A stretch of DNA of 64,000 nucleotides from contig NC_092520.1 in assembly GCF_037038585.1 (NCBI RefSeq), positions 13,709,001 through 13,773,000 of the forward strand. Direction: 5' to 3'. The translations under genes were made by a program, and so were the position numbers. The notes under the pieces were generated by a model that was not told where the DNA came from, did not search any database, and worked only from the letters and a program-made list of their open reading frames with translations. Shown piece by piece: positions 11,966-22,150 of the stretch (position 1 is its first letter; each line of letters begins with the position of its first letter). This DNA is from Patagioenas fasciata. Lineage: Eukaryota > Chordata > Aves > Columbiformes > Columbidae.

Positions 11966-14900
11966 GTCTATCTTGTCTCTCGAGGCCCTAAGGTATGCAG
12001 GGAAGGGCAGGGTTCTCGCTGGGTGTTTGTGTAACACCTACTCCAGGGAGGTGCCTGCAGAGCTCTGTAATAGAGCCAGGGTACCACAGGGATGACTCCT
12101 GCACAACAGAGTGTTTTGTTTCAAAACAGAATAGCCACAATGAACCTTCTTGGGGTTTCATCTGCTAGCCCCGGATCTTACTGGGCCTTTCAGGTGGCTT
12201 CAGGCTCAGGTAGCAGGTAAATGAGTTTGCAAGATCCACTTCCTCACTGTGTCTGCATCTTGATTCAGCTGGGTTTGTAAGCACATTGGAACAGTAACTG
12301 AGTGACACATAAAAATAGCCACAGGAGCCATTTCCAAACAAAACTAATTTTTTCAGGGAAATGCCAACACCTGTATGTGAAGTCACAGGAGTGAGGTATT
12401 TTCAAATTAAAACCAAAATAAATTATAATTTTTCAGTAAGTGTATTGGAATTTTGTATAAATTATTCACTTAAGAAATATTTCTGAGTCTTCCTCCCACC
12501 CCAAGCTATTGGCATGAACCTTCTTCCACTACTACAATATAGTCATCTTACCAGATGGGAGGCAACACATGCAGGTCAAGGTGGCTCCCACCTGCTAGTG
12601 CTGGGGTGCAGCTGCAGCCTCAGCAGAGAGCAGACGACTTGCATATATGCTCTCAGTTCCCGTCCCACTTTTCTCCCAGTTTGCATCAAGCACATTAACT
12701 ACTTGGACACAGATGACTTACTTGGGAGACTAATTTGAGTACAAACTGATGCAGAATCAAGAGCAAGTAAAGCAAGAATACACAAAGCATACATTTATGA
12801 TTATGAATGAAAAGCTGGGAAATGTTTGGTTTTTTTTCTCCTACAAAGAAGGGGCACTGCCACATCCTGCACTTTTATTGTCAATCTTGGCAACATAGTG
12901 CCATAAACCCCCAGCTCTGGGAGTGATGTGATTATGCAGAAGACTCATTTGGGTCTGTATTTCCAGTAGTCATACCTGTGGGTCAAAGGCTGGAAAGGTG
13001 ATTTGAGTGTACCTCAAAGGCTCAAAACACAGAAGTCAAATAAGAAGAATCCATCAACTCATATACATTGCCTGCAGCTTTGCCAAAGCAAATGTTCAAA
13101 TATCCAGTCTTAGGCTCCATCAAAATGGCTTCTAAGCCATAAAGCTCACCATCAGATGTCAATGCACTTTACAAAGGTAATAAACAGTATTTTTCATAGA
13201 GGAAACTGAGTTTTATTGAAGTGAAATAACAGGAGTAATCTGTTGTATAGATCCCAGAGTCAGAATAGAAACACTGAGATTTAGTTTACAGCACACTCAC
13301 CTAAGAACTGCTGCTTGAGAGTTGCAGGTATTTTGTGTTAGGTATTGGGGTTGGCACTTCAGTACAATTATGGATTGACTAGCTGCATCTAATAATACTT
13401 TGGAAGAACTTGACAAGGTATGGCAAATTCACAAGTTGGCTCTCAAGTGGCTCTAGGAAGCTTTTCATGGGAAATCTGGGGCATAAATAGTTTATGCTTT
13501 CATAAAAAAATACAAACAAACAAACAATCTGTCTCTTAATACTGTTAAGTTGAAAAAATGATCCAAATCTCACTTGGTGCCAACTCCTTATTTTCTGCAG
13601 CCAAGACCACTGCCTCTTTCACTTTTCAAAGATGTTCCAAACTGTAGCAGCATGATATGGGTAAGATCTTTTTCAAGTTTACAGCCGCTGATTCAGATTT
13701 GTGGAAAACACAGCCTGGTCATGAATCCCATCAGATTCATGCTACTGCTGCTGGGAGCACCATCACTGGGAAGTCATACAGGGGAACACTGACATGCGGA
13801 CATCACAAAGAGGCCAAAGAGCAAAGACCTTGTTCCTCTTCTTCTCTTCAGAGCAGCCAGGTACCTAAAGTTCTTCTACGTACCACGAAGATGACTGTGT
13901 GTCCTTTAAAGTGTTGCATAGTGGTTTCTTTAATTACCTTCCTGAACTCCATAGAAGTGATGGTGTCAGGTCATTATCATGTAGAGCTGGGCCCTCAGCA
14001 GAGACCAAGCTCTCATGTGCTAGGCAGTGAGATGGTGCCACCTGAAAAGCTCAAGCATACAGAGGACATGAGCAAGGTCACAGAGATGCTTGCTAGCAGA
14101 GCTGGCACCCCTATGCTAGTGCTTTATCAGCTTGAGCAGCTTGCCAACTTCCAGCTCCCATTACACCACATGGAATGTGCAATATAAATGGAACAGTGGA
14201 GATACTACCCTTCCCAAAGTTGTCAAAAGCACCAGGATGGAGCCCTTTCCAGTAATGAGACATGGGTGAAGTGTCAGTTTCCTAAGCCAATAGGCTCGAT
14301 AGGGAAAGCAGACTACAATTGGCCTCCAAAGATGTTATCTTGGTAGAAAGGATCGTTGATAGCTGTTAGGAAAAGAGACAAGTTATGGCCTTTCTTAACC
14401 TGCTGTCTAACCTGGTTGCTGAGTTTTTGGTCACTGCAAGCTAACCGAACCCCACATACAGCTGCAAGCAGTGTTCTTTGTAAGTGAAGAAGTAATAATA
14501 GTGAGATAAGTCAAAGTTTCAGCAAAGCAGCTTCTCTGACTCAGACGTCCTTTTCTAAGGTTCAGATTTCCCCACTGAGCAGCTAACGTTTTTGCTGGAG
14601 TCACACTTCTCAGTGCAGAAGAAACAGAAGCTGCATGTTACTCTCCTTTGTTGTGGTGCTACACACAAGAGACTCAATTTGAGCACCGCGGAGGACGCGA
14701 GAGCTCTATCGGAGGACTTGCTGTAACAGTCAGGGAAGAAGCCCATGGGTTGGCTTCAGAGAGCGTGTCGAGTCCAGGCAAACAAACCATTCCTCTGCTT
14801 GCTACCTACAGAAACTTTGGTGGTGGAAACAGTCTGTTAAACAGTTTCAGAGTGGAGGAGACTTTCATTAAATGTATTCAAAGCTTAAAAAGCTTCAAAG

Positions 14901-15689
14901 GATGCGAGTGATTAGATTGGAGAGCTAGGACTGAAAAGGCTCCTACACTAGCATGCATTTAACAAATTCACCAGCTGAACTTTTCATTAAATATAGCTTT
15001 TATGCAGCTTCCAGGGGGTCTTCTTGATTTTGGTTCAGAAAATGTTCTCACAGCCAAGGGGAGCAAAGATTTTAAATGACGCCCATGTCCATCTTAACCA
15101 AATGGCTCCCAGCAGGCCACGGGGTCTATGACAGCAGATCAAAGTTCACTACTCACAAAGGCGATGTGACTTACTCATTTTACCTGATTCAGCTGCATAA
15201 ATGGTCTTTATCAGAACCCAGCTTCACTCCTGCAGAAGCACAAGGAGCAGGCAGCGGTCCTTCACCTCACAGACAGAACATTCCATTGCTTCGGCACCAA
15301 ACTTTGTCGATCAAAAGATCCCACCCCAGCTTTGCAGAATGGTTTGTGCTTTAATCCACCTCTGCTCACTGTACTGAAATGTCACTTCACCCCATAGCTG
15401 GTCACTTCATCCTGCTTGGTTCAGAGCGCTTCCGAAAGTTATGCACATCCAGAACCAGCAACAGCAGTTATTTCTACATGGCACCCTGGCAGCCAACTAG
15501 CAAACAAAGCAAAGAGCTTGGGTGATGGGGGAAGCATAAACTTGGGCCACAGATACCAGAGCACAATCCTTCCTTTTCAAATGCTTGATGATCTTCAATG
15601 CTAGCACAAGGAAGGCCAAACCTCAGCAAGCACAGTGTGGATCATAAAAAAAAGAGTTATTAGGAAACAAAGTCAGGACTTCCATGATC
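11966..15689. other. MAML2 intron 1, no confident gene
   Basis: Intronic DNA. A fragment at about 13150-13285 with a GAGGAAACTGAG block and degraded flanks resembles the 3' part of old L2/MIR-class repeats. An open frame of 176 codons at 13657-14187 (+) has no recognisable domain and is treated as uncertain. Around 13985-14030 a GGGCCCTCAGCAGAGACCAAG...TGTGCTAGGCAGTG stretch resembles an old amniote interspersed repeat. Confidence 0.5.
13150..13285 (+). mobile_element. Possible old L2/MIR-like repeat remnant
   Basis: CACTTTACAAAGGTAATAAA followed by ATAGAGGAAACTGAG and a degenerate downstream region recalls the 'TTTTACAGAGGAAACTGAG' tail shared by L2 and MIR families. Divergence is high, and a repeat-library search would be needed to name it. 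Confidence 0.35.
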
Positions 15690-15814
15690 ATTTAAGGCAT
15701 GGGTGTCGAACTCATTTTCACTGGGGGTCACATCAGCCTCGCAGTTGCCTTCAAAGGGTTGAATGTAATTTTAGGACTGTATAAATGTAGGAGATTGACA
15801 CCCCTGATTTAAAG
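15690..15814 (+). mobile_element. hAT-type MITE (109 bp) with 8-bp target-site duplication
   Basis: The element spans 15698-15806. The left end CATGGGTGTC and right end GACACCCCTG are inverted repeats (CAGGGGTGTC, one mismatch). Flanking 8-mers ATTTAAGG (15690-15697) and ATTTAAAG (15807-15814) match at 7 of 8 positions, the duplication length of hAT transposases. The interior (AACTCATTTTCACTGGGGGT, CACATCAGCCTCGCAGTTGC, TGTAATTTTAGGACTGTATA) has no coding capacity, so it is non-autonomous. Complete termini plus duplication make this one of the best-defined elements in the window. Confidence 0.85.
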
Positions 15815-18500
15815 GATCTCTGCATAAAATAACTAAATAACTGCCTGAGTTGAGATTTTATATGTCAAACTTGGCTCTTGGCACCAGTCAGGCAACCCTG
15901 TCTCGCGTCACAGTCCTCAGGGAACTGGGATAAACTCATTGACTCTTCTAGATTTGTACTGACATTGATGAGAATTGAGGGGAGTAGGAGGAATTAACCC
16001 ATTCCCCTCTTCCTTGGCTACATCATTTTTATGAGACTGTTTTCCCTTGTCTTTTTCACCTGCTTGCAGACTACATCTGGGGAGCAGGCCCCTTTCACAG
16101 TCACTCTTCCGAGAACAGAAAATAATAATCCTTATAATGATAAATTCAGTGCAACTTTCAGATGAGTGAAAGTAGAACAAGTCACTTGTGACCAGTGGCA
16201 AATGTCACTTAATACACTCGGAGGAAGATGTTGCCACTGGTGTGGTGGCTGCAATGAAAGAACCTGACCAGAATAACACAACAATGTTCAGGAAACAGAG
16301 TTCCTGGCTTGCACAGAGCAAAACGAACGATGCTCAGCCTATGTCAGAATGAAGGAATGAATTGGCTGCTGGAGATTTGAAACAGCAGCGCAAGAACTTG
16401 GTATTACCAGTTCAATGCTTAAGCCACTGAGGAATGCCCTCCAGAGCTAACTGTTTATATAAAACATAAATAATATAAACAGCTAAGTGCTGGAGGGCAT
16501 ATACATACATATGGATGTATGTATGAAAGAAAGACAGAATATTTTATTTGATCCACTCTGCACCATGAAAAGTAACACCACCGTATAAATAAACAAATGT
16601 CAGCTCTTGGGAAATGCAGGGAGGCAGAAAGTACGAAAGCTTTCCTAGCCACGTCCCAAAGAATAACTTTCTCCTTGACATTCACCCACGTCCACTGGTC
16701 CAGCTAAAAAATCTACTCTCCAATTAGAAGATGCTGCTGCTGAAGATCCTTCTCAAAAATCAAAGTAATGCTGCCAAATTAAGCCCAAACCAAACCCCAC
16801 TAAAAACCCTCTCTTCTGTTGGATTTAAACTGTCCACTGGGAGAAGATAATTATCAAATAATACTATCAACAATGTCACATAATCACTTCAAGCTCTTTG
16901 ATATGTTCAAGTGAACGGTGTTTCAAATGTTATCGAGTGTCAAATATTTACTCTTGAGTCCAACTGTGTAAACAACCCATCCAATGCCACTAAACATGGC
17001 AGGTACACTTGTAACAAGAGCAGTGAGACCTGCAAAGCAAAGAAAACAACCCAGCTATTTTCAGAAGAGGAAGCGTGGGGACAATCTTGGTTTTGCAGAA
17101 CAGTGTCCTGATAGCCAGAACTCCCCAAAGAGAGTTATTACTGCCTTCATGCTTATCTGTGCATTTTGTTCTTTTTTTTTTTAAGTGGTGGAGCTACAGC
17201 AAGGCAGGTGGAGTTTTACAACCCCCGCAAGGAGTCAGAGCCGTGTCCAATCTCACATGCTCAGTGTGAGACTCACACAAATGTCACTGTCTCGTGCCTC
17301 CTTCTGCCAGAGGGGTACCTGCCACAGCTGAAGCTCAGAGCTGTGCCTTGTTCCAGGACCACGTGCACTTCAGATCTGCTGTCTGCTGTAAGCAAAATGT
17401 CTGGAATCAGAGGAATAGCCACCACTGCAAATAAAGCTTCCACTGCATTTCCTCTTGGGAAACAGGCCATAGAGGATGAATTCTGCTGGCTTAGAGATGG
17501 TTCTATTCCCCATCCATTGGTAATGCACATGACAATAGGCTTAGTCTACCTTGTGGCTTCCTCTCTCAAGTACCCTTGGAATAACTGGTAGAGCAGATTT
17601 CTCCTCCAGCTATGGCCTGAGTGAAAGCAAGACCCCATTATTTCCTGGCCCATCCCTGCCCTCCTGCTTTTCAAGAACAAGAGCACAATGCTGTGCTACC
17701 TGGTGTATGACCCTCAGCCACCTGAATTCATCCCGCTCAGACACTCTGTGGTTTGCTTTTTCCTTTATAGTATTTGCAACAATACGTTCTAAGGAGCCCT
17801 TGGTAAGGGGAACATGTGCCTGTGTGACAGAGATGTGACTTTGAACTGATGCCTTTCTCTGTTCCTTAATTAGGCAGTCCTACCAGAGCAGCAAATGTCT
17901 GTGTCGAGCACAGAGTGGGAGGATCAGCGATGTGCAGTGATACCATTACAACAATACTGCTTCATGAGCCAGCATTTCTTCAGTGTCTAAACGTGGTTTG
18001 GGGCCCCAAATGTCATGCTCAGTGAAGTCACGTACCTTGTCAGCAGGATTACCAAATACTGGCATGCAAAAAACGAGGGGGGCTGTCAGACCTTCCCCTT
18101 GTCAAAGACACATCTGTGCAGATTTATCTGGGAGGTAACGCAACATAGAACGTGGAGCATGGGCTGTGCACAGCATTGTCCAGCAAAGAGCAAGTTAACA
18201 ATCGTTAGCGGTATTTCAGAAACAAGGACAACCACTCTGCATTTAAAAGATTAAAATATTTCAATATTTTCTTTGGAGTTGTTACATTTAGTGCTGTCAA
18301 ACATCTGCCTCCAGCTATTTCATAATAATAGTAACAACTAGTAAAAAAACCTGAAAACAAAAAAACCTACACAGGCCTGTTCCCTGATTTCAGAAAGTGG
18401 ATTTTTCTTGGACGTACATTATTAGGCAAAAGCCTTTTTTTTTTTTTTTCCCATAAGACAAGTGCAAAGCATTTCATTAATACATACTGGAAAAATAAGA
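15815..18500. other. MAML2 intron 1, no gene seen
   Basis: No exon is recognised. The hairpin at 16434-16500 is the only strong structure. The 141-codon frame at 17166-17591 (+) overlaps other frames, starts in a poly-T tract and shows no domain. Confidence 0.55.
16434..16500. ncRNA. Candidate miRNA-like hairpin
   Basis: The left arm (16434-16460, ATGCCCTCCAGAGC...) and right arm (16474-16500, ...GTGCTGGAGGGCAT) are inverted repeats. There are 11 perfect terminal pairs, a central part with three mismatches and one bulge, then about 10 further pairs around GTTTATAT. The loop is about 12 nt of AT-rich sequence. Total length is about 67 nt, right for a pre-miRNA, and either strand could fold. 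An AT-rich palindrome (ATACATACATATGGATGTATGTATG, centred near 16513) follows at once. It lies in MAML2 intron 1, so host-gene transcription is possible. A miniature inverted-repeat remnant is an equally good explanation. Expression is unknown. Confidence 0.4.
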
Positions 18501-18539
18501 TAATGGCTTTCTTGATTGTGACAAGGAACGTGGGGAGAT

Positions 18540-18900
18540 TTAATCTGAACACTGAATCAGGTCGAAGTGCCTAAATTCCCCTTGGACACAATGTTATCGC
18601 ATTAATGCTTACATCATCGCCCTCATGAATGATGCTGAGTAACGCAGCCCCAAACGTCAATCCACACACCTTGGCAAACTCCCGAGTAAGAAGGGAGAAA
18701 TAACCATGAAGGTCCTGTTTTAGCATACGTCAGGCTCTAAGAAAGATAGGTTTGATGTCTGGCGCGGAGGGAGCGATCTATTTTCAGCCATTCGAATAGC
18801 AGCCGCGGGCCTACCAGAACACAGTCACTCCTCATAATAGTTCGCATGTGTGTTGAGAATTAAGAGTTGGAAGGCACAGCACAGCATATGCTTCAAAAGC
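18540..18900. other. Candidate conserved noncoding element near MAML2 exon 1
   Basis: A non-repetitive stretch of balanced composition about 1 kb downstream of MAML2 exon 1. It has dense motif-like blocks, such as GCATTAATGCTTACATCATC, ATGAATGATGCTGAGTAACG and TCAGCCATTCGAATAGC. It carries no interspersed repeat or open frame of note. Its texture suggests an intronic enhancer, but only cross-species alignment could show that. Confidence 0.25.
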
Positions 18901-19827
18901 ACGGTAAATGGACTGCTGGTAATAAAGTAACAGGAGACAGGGGTTTGCCTCCGTGACATGTTCAGAGCAATTTCCAGTTGAAAAAGGTCAACATATTATT
19001 TACAAAGCAGCACTGCCTGGAAAACCTCTGCTCCACAAAACACACTCGGTGATAATAACAAACCGACCCTTTCTGGTGAAGCTGGTGCTGGGAGCACCGG
19101 GTGTGAGACGCCTTGGATCTGCTGGGCGCCGCAGTTTGCGCCCACCAGTGCCCGTGGGGCCGAGCTCGGCAGCTCAACCGCGCGCACAGGCTCTGGCTCC
19201 TCAGCGCTGCCCGCCTGCCCCGGGCCTATGAACCGGCCGACTTCGAGGGACACGACAGCAAACTGGAGTGAAAACAGCCGCCTAAAGCCCTGGCGAACGG
19301 GGTGAAATGGGGCAAAGGGGGAAATTCTGAACACGAGGCACACTTCAGTGGCACTTTCCCCCCTGCTTGGGGATGTGCTGTTTGCCACCACTGCCCCTCT
19401 TCAGGGGCGACGGCACACGCAATGTGCTTTTAGGACTGCAGCCGGGTTTGAAAAAAATAAAGCAGCCCCCAAATCCCTTCGATGAGTTGAAGTCTGTCCC
19501 CAAATCCCTTCGGGGAGGAGAAGCCCCTCAGCTCCCCCGCTCCGCGCCGGGCAGACCTGCCCACCGCCCCTCACACCCTCGATGCCACGGCGGGCGCAGC
19601 ACCCACTATGGACCATCGCGGGGTCCGGGCTGCAGGGACCGAGCGGGGCCGCCACCGACGCCCGCACAAACAGCTCCGGGGCGGAGCGCGCCCGGGCCCC
19701 GGCCCCGGCCCCACCTTCGCGCCTCGCCTGAGGGGCGGCTGCGGGGGAGCCCTGAAGGCAGCGGGGGCTTCTCCTCGCCGCCCCGCGTCGCGGCCCCTCC
19801 CCGCCGGCAGCGGGCGCTGTGACTCAC

Positions 19828-20226
19828 CGCCAGGAGGGCCGAGGCGCGCTGCTCCCCCGCCGGCTGCTCCCCGTTGATGCCGCCGTTGCTGAGGAGGTGC
19901 TGGTGGTAGTCCGGGGGCGCGGCGGTGGCGGCGGGGGCGGCCGGGCCGCCGGCGGCCGCCGCCTTGGGGTGCTTGCCGGCCTTGCGGGCTCCCTGCCCCT
20001 GCTGCACCAGGTGGAGGAGCTGCAAGGTGCTCTCCCGTTCGCGGTCGGAGCTCTCGGCGCGGCCCCGCTCGTAGCGCCCCTCGCAGCTGAGGTGGTGCTG
20101 GCGGCAGACGGCGATGCGGGCCCGCAGCCGCTCCACGATGGCGCTGTGCACCCGGGGCGCCGCCGGGCCCCCCCCCAGCAGCCCGGCCCCCAGCCCCGCG
20201 GCCTGGGGGGGAGCCGTGTCGCCCAT
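19828..20226 (-). CDS. MAML2: MAML2 coding exon 1 (residues 1-133)
   Basis: Mastermind-like 2 is a nuclear coactivator that binds the Notch intracellular domain-RBPJ complex and recruits p300. This exon encodes the N-terminal Notch-binding region. The frame begins MGDTAPPQAAGLG and contains the invariant mastermind block RVHSAIVERLRARIAVCRQH (residues 25-44), then CEGRYERGRAESSDRERES and a basic GARKAGKH. An Ala/Pro-rich linker and DYHQHLLSNGGINGEQ follow, as in human MAML2, but the linker is shorter than the human one. The exon ends after Ala133 at donor GCG|GTGAGT (phase 0), 399 nt from the ATG. The frame beyond 19828 is intron read-through. Exon 2 onward lies beyond the left edge, so the gene is partial. 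In human tumours CRTC1-MAML2 fusions replace exactly this exon. The ATG is supported by the family start MGDTAPPQA. Confidence 0.96.
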
Positions 20227-20279
20227 CGCTGGCTGCCGGTCCTGGCCCTCCGGCTGGGTCGGTCCTCACTGCCGCATGG

Positions 20280-20312
20280 AGCGGGAGGGGGGGAGGCGGG
20301 GGCAGCGGCGGG
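20280..20312 (+). other. Potential G-quadruplex beside MAML2 start
   Basis: GCGGGAGGGGGGGAGGCGGGGG followed by GCAGCGGCGGG gives at least four G-runs within 33 bases on the plus strand, about 55-85 bp upstream of the MAML2 ATG. In the transcript the complementary C-rich strand would appear, so any quadruplex would form in DNA on the template strand. Confidence 0.5.
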
Positions 20313-21462
20313 AGCCCGAGCCCGAGGGCTGGCGGAGGGCGGTCAGCCCTGCGCCCCCAGCCCACCCCCACCCGGCCCCCGGGCGGTGACGGCCCCGCGG
20401 GGGGTTGACAGATCGGGGGTGGGACGGGGGCGTCCGGCGGCCGCTAAGGTTGTGCCAGCATCGGGAGGGGCGGGGGTCGGGGCCGGGCAAACCCCGCCGA
20501 GGGGCTCCGCGGGGCGGAAAGGGCGCCCGGCGAGAGGGGTCGGGGGGGCCTCCGCCGGGGGAGGAGGGCGGAAAAAAAAGCGAGCCGCTGCCTCCTAAAT
20601 GAATCCCTGGACGGAGATCTTCCTCGGGAATGAGTGAGACTTGGCAGGTTTATTGATTTTATTTTATTTCGGGGGAGCGGGGGGGTTATTCCTTGAAGTG
20701 GAAATTTATGCAAGGAAAGGCGGCACGGAGAAACCCCCAGCGGACCAAAAATCTGGTAGATTTGGTGGAGTGGGGTTTGTTGGTTTGTTTTGGTTTTGTT
20801 TTTTCCTTTTTTTTTTTTTTTTTAAGTCTTTAGTAAATGTGCAAATAAAGAGCCGGGGAAGGAGGAGGCGGCTCAGGTTAGTTTAGGCTTTGTGCTTTCT
20901 CGTTTCTCTCGCCCGCTCTTTGCTGGCCACTCGTCGGTTTATTACTGTGTCCAACTGTCTGCCGCTAAATTGTAGTTCCTCTAAAAATAAGAGAGACGGA
21001 TCCCCCGGTCCGGTACAATGTCAGTCAGTGGACTTCCAGACCACGCTTCGCCTTCAGTTAATCCAGCCACTGGATAAAATCCGTATTGATTTCAGTGCTT
21101 CTTTCCCCCCCTTAGTAATAAAGCAGCAAGCTACGAACCCAGGCAATGAACTCTTCTCGCATACTTTCCCTTATACTCCCAGCTATTGAATAGTTTCAAG
21201 TACAGTTTCAAGAAAAGCACGGGAAAAAAAAAGAAAAAAGAAAAAAAAAAGCCAGCCCCTCTTCAGACAGTAATTACAAACGGAGAGTTGCACTTACAAA
21301 CTTCCAGCATTTTGCACCCAGCACAGTCCAGCCACTTTTCCTTTGTGTTTTTGTATATTCCATCCCCGACCCGCTGGGGTGGGTGGTTGCCGGTGGGTTA
21401 TCGGCGCTGCCTCCTCCGGGCGCTGCCGCCGCCGGGTGCCCGAGGTGCCCGTTCCCGTCCGT

Positions 21463-21494
21463 GCGGCGCGGAGCGGTGCGGCGCGGAGCGGCTC
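21463..21494. repeat. 15-bp perfect tandem duplication
   Basis: The unit GTGCGGCGCGGAGCG occurs twice in a row inside the MAML2 upstream CpG island, followed by a diverged partial copy (GCTCCGCGGTGCGGG). Confidence 0.8.
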
Positions 21495-21614
21495 CGCGGT
21501 GCGGGGCGCTGCGGGGGCGGGAGGCGGGTGTCGGCGATAGCGCGGCCGGGGACGCGGCGCCGGGGAGGCCGGGGCGAGGCGCGGAGCCTCCCAGCGGCCG
21601 CGGAGGGGAGTCGG

Positions 21615-21653
21615 GCCGCCGCTGCTGCCGCCGCCGCTGCTGCTGCCGCCGCT
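21615..21653. repeat. Interrupted (GCC/GCT)n trinucleotide repeat
   Basis: About 13 consecutive triplets of GCC or GCT (CAG/CGG class on the other strand) in the MAML2 upstream CpG island. The frames it opens are poly-alanine or similar and look like shadows. If the MAML2 5' UTR reaches this far, the repeat would be transcribed as GGC/AGC triplets. Confidence 0.85.
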
Positions 21654-22094
21654 CCCCGGGAGGTATTTGCATGGGAGGAAGCCAAGGAAATCCCCTTTCC
21701 CCTCCTCGCTCGGTACCTGGGTGCCGGGGCGCGGGCGGGCGCTGCGCCGCCCTGAGCAGCCGCCGAGGAGCGCAGCCTCCCGCTCTCCCTCTTCCCCTGG
21801 CGGCGAGACCTTCAGGCGAGTACGAGGGAGTTCTCAAATAAATCACGGCGCTGCGCTCCTCTACCAGCTGGATTTCTCTGGAACAGGCGGTAGAAAAACA
21901 AGCAGTGCCTTCTAGGGCGCTCTCATGCACGGGATGAGTGCGCGACACGAGGTCAGGCTCGGGATGTGGCAGCTCCGGGCTCTGACAGCAGCTTCACGCG
22001 TGTGTGGAGCAAGGCATGTCACGCCTGCACTTAGGTTGCTCCCCGGGAAAGCCGCAGCCTCGGTGCTTCTCTTGCCCGACTCCTCTGTCTGGAG

Positions 22095-22150
22095 CAGGGG
22101 TGGCCAACTGTGGGACCTGGTCCCTGGTACTGGCCTTGCTGCAACCGGCA
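22095..22150 (+). mobile_element. Possible hAT transposon end fragment
   Basis: CAGGGGTGGCCAACTGTGG resembles the hAT/Charlie terminal sequence CAGGGGTGTCCAACCTG. No right terminus or duplication is found, so the call is weak. Confidence 0.3.

Larger units (their letters stand above)
19080..21860. promoter_or_regulatory. MAML2: CpG island over MAML2 exon 1 and promoter
   Basis: From about 19.08 kb, and very strongly from 19.5 to 20.6 kb and again from 21.36 to 21.86 kb, the sequence is GC-rich with abundant CpG. It brackets MAML2 coding exon 1, so it should contain the transcription start and 5' UTR upstream (minus strand) of 20226. An AT-rich gap at about 20.6-21.3 kb with a long poly-T run (20801-20823) splits the island. 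No TATA box in a convincing place is seen. The exact start site cannot be set from sequence. Confidence 0.8.

Noticed and set aside
17166-17591. 141-codon plus-strand frame
   Set aside because: It begins in a poly-T run, has no domain, and overlaps other random frames in intron.
19571-20598. Long open frames of 206-266 codons on both strands through the GC-rich region, and the continuation of the MAML2 frame to 19606
   Set aside because: GC-rich DNA has few stops. Only the minus frame from 20226 to 19828 matches MAML2; beyond the GTGAGT donor it is intron read-through.
21186-21948. Frames of 150-224 codons in the upstream CpG island
   Set aside because: They consist of Arg/Gly/Ala/Pro strings and a poly-Ala from the GCC/GCT repeat, with no family resemblance.
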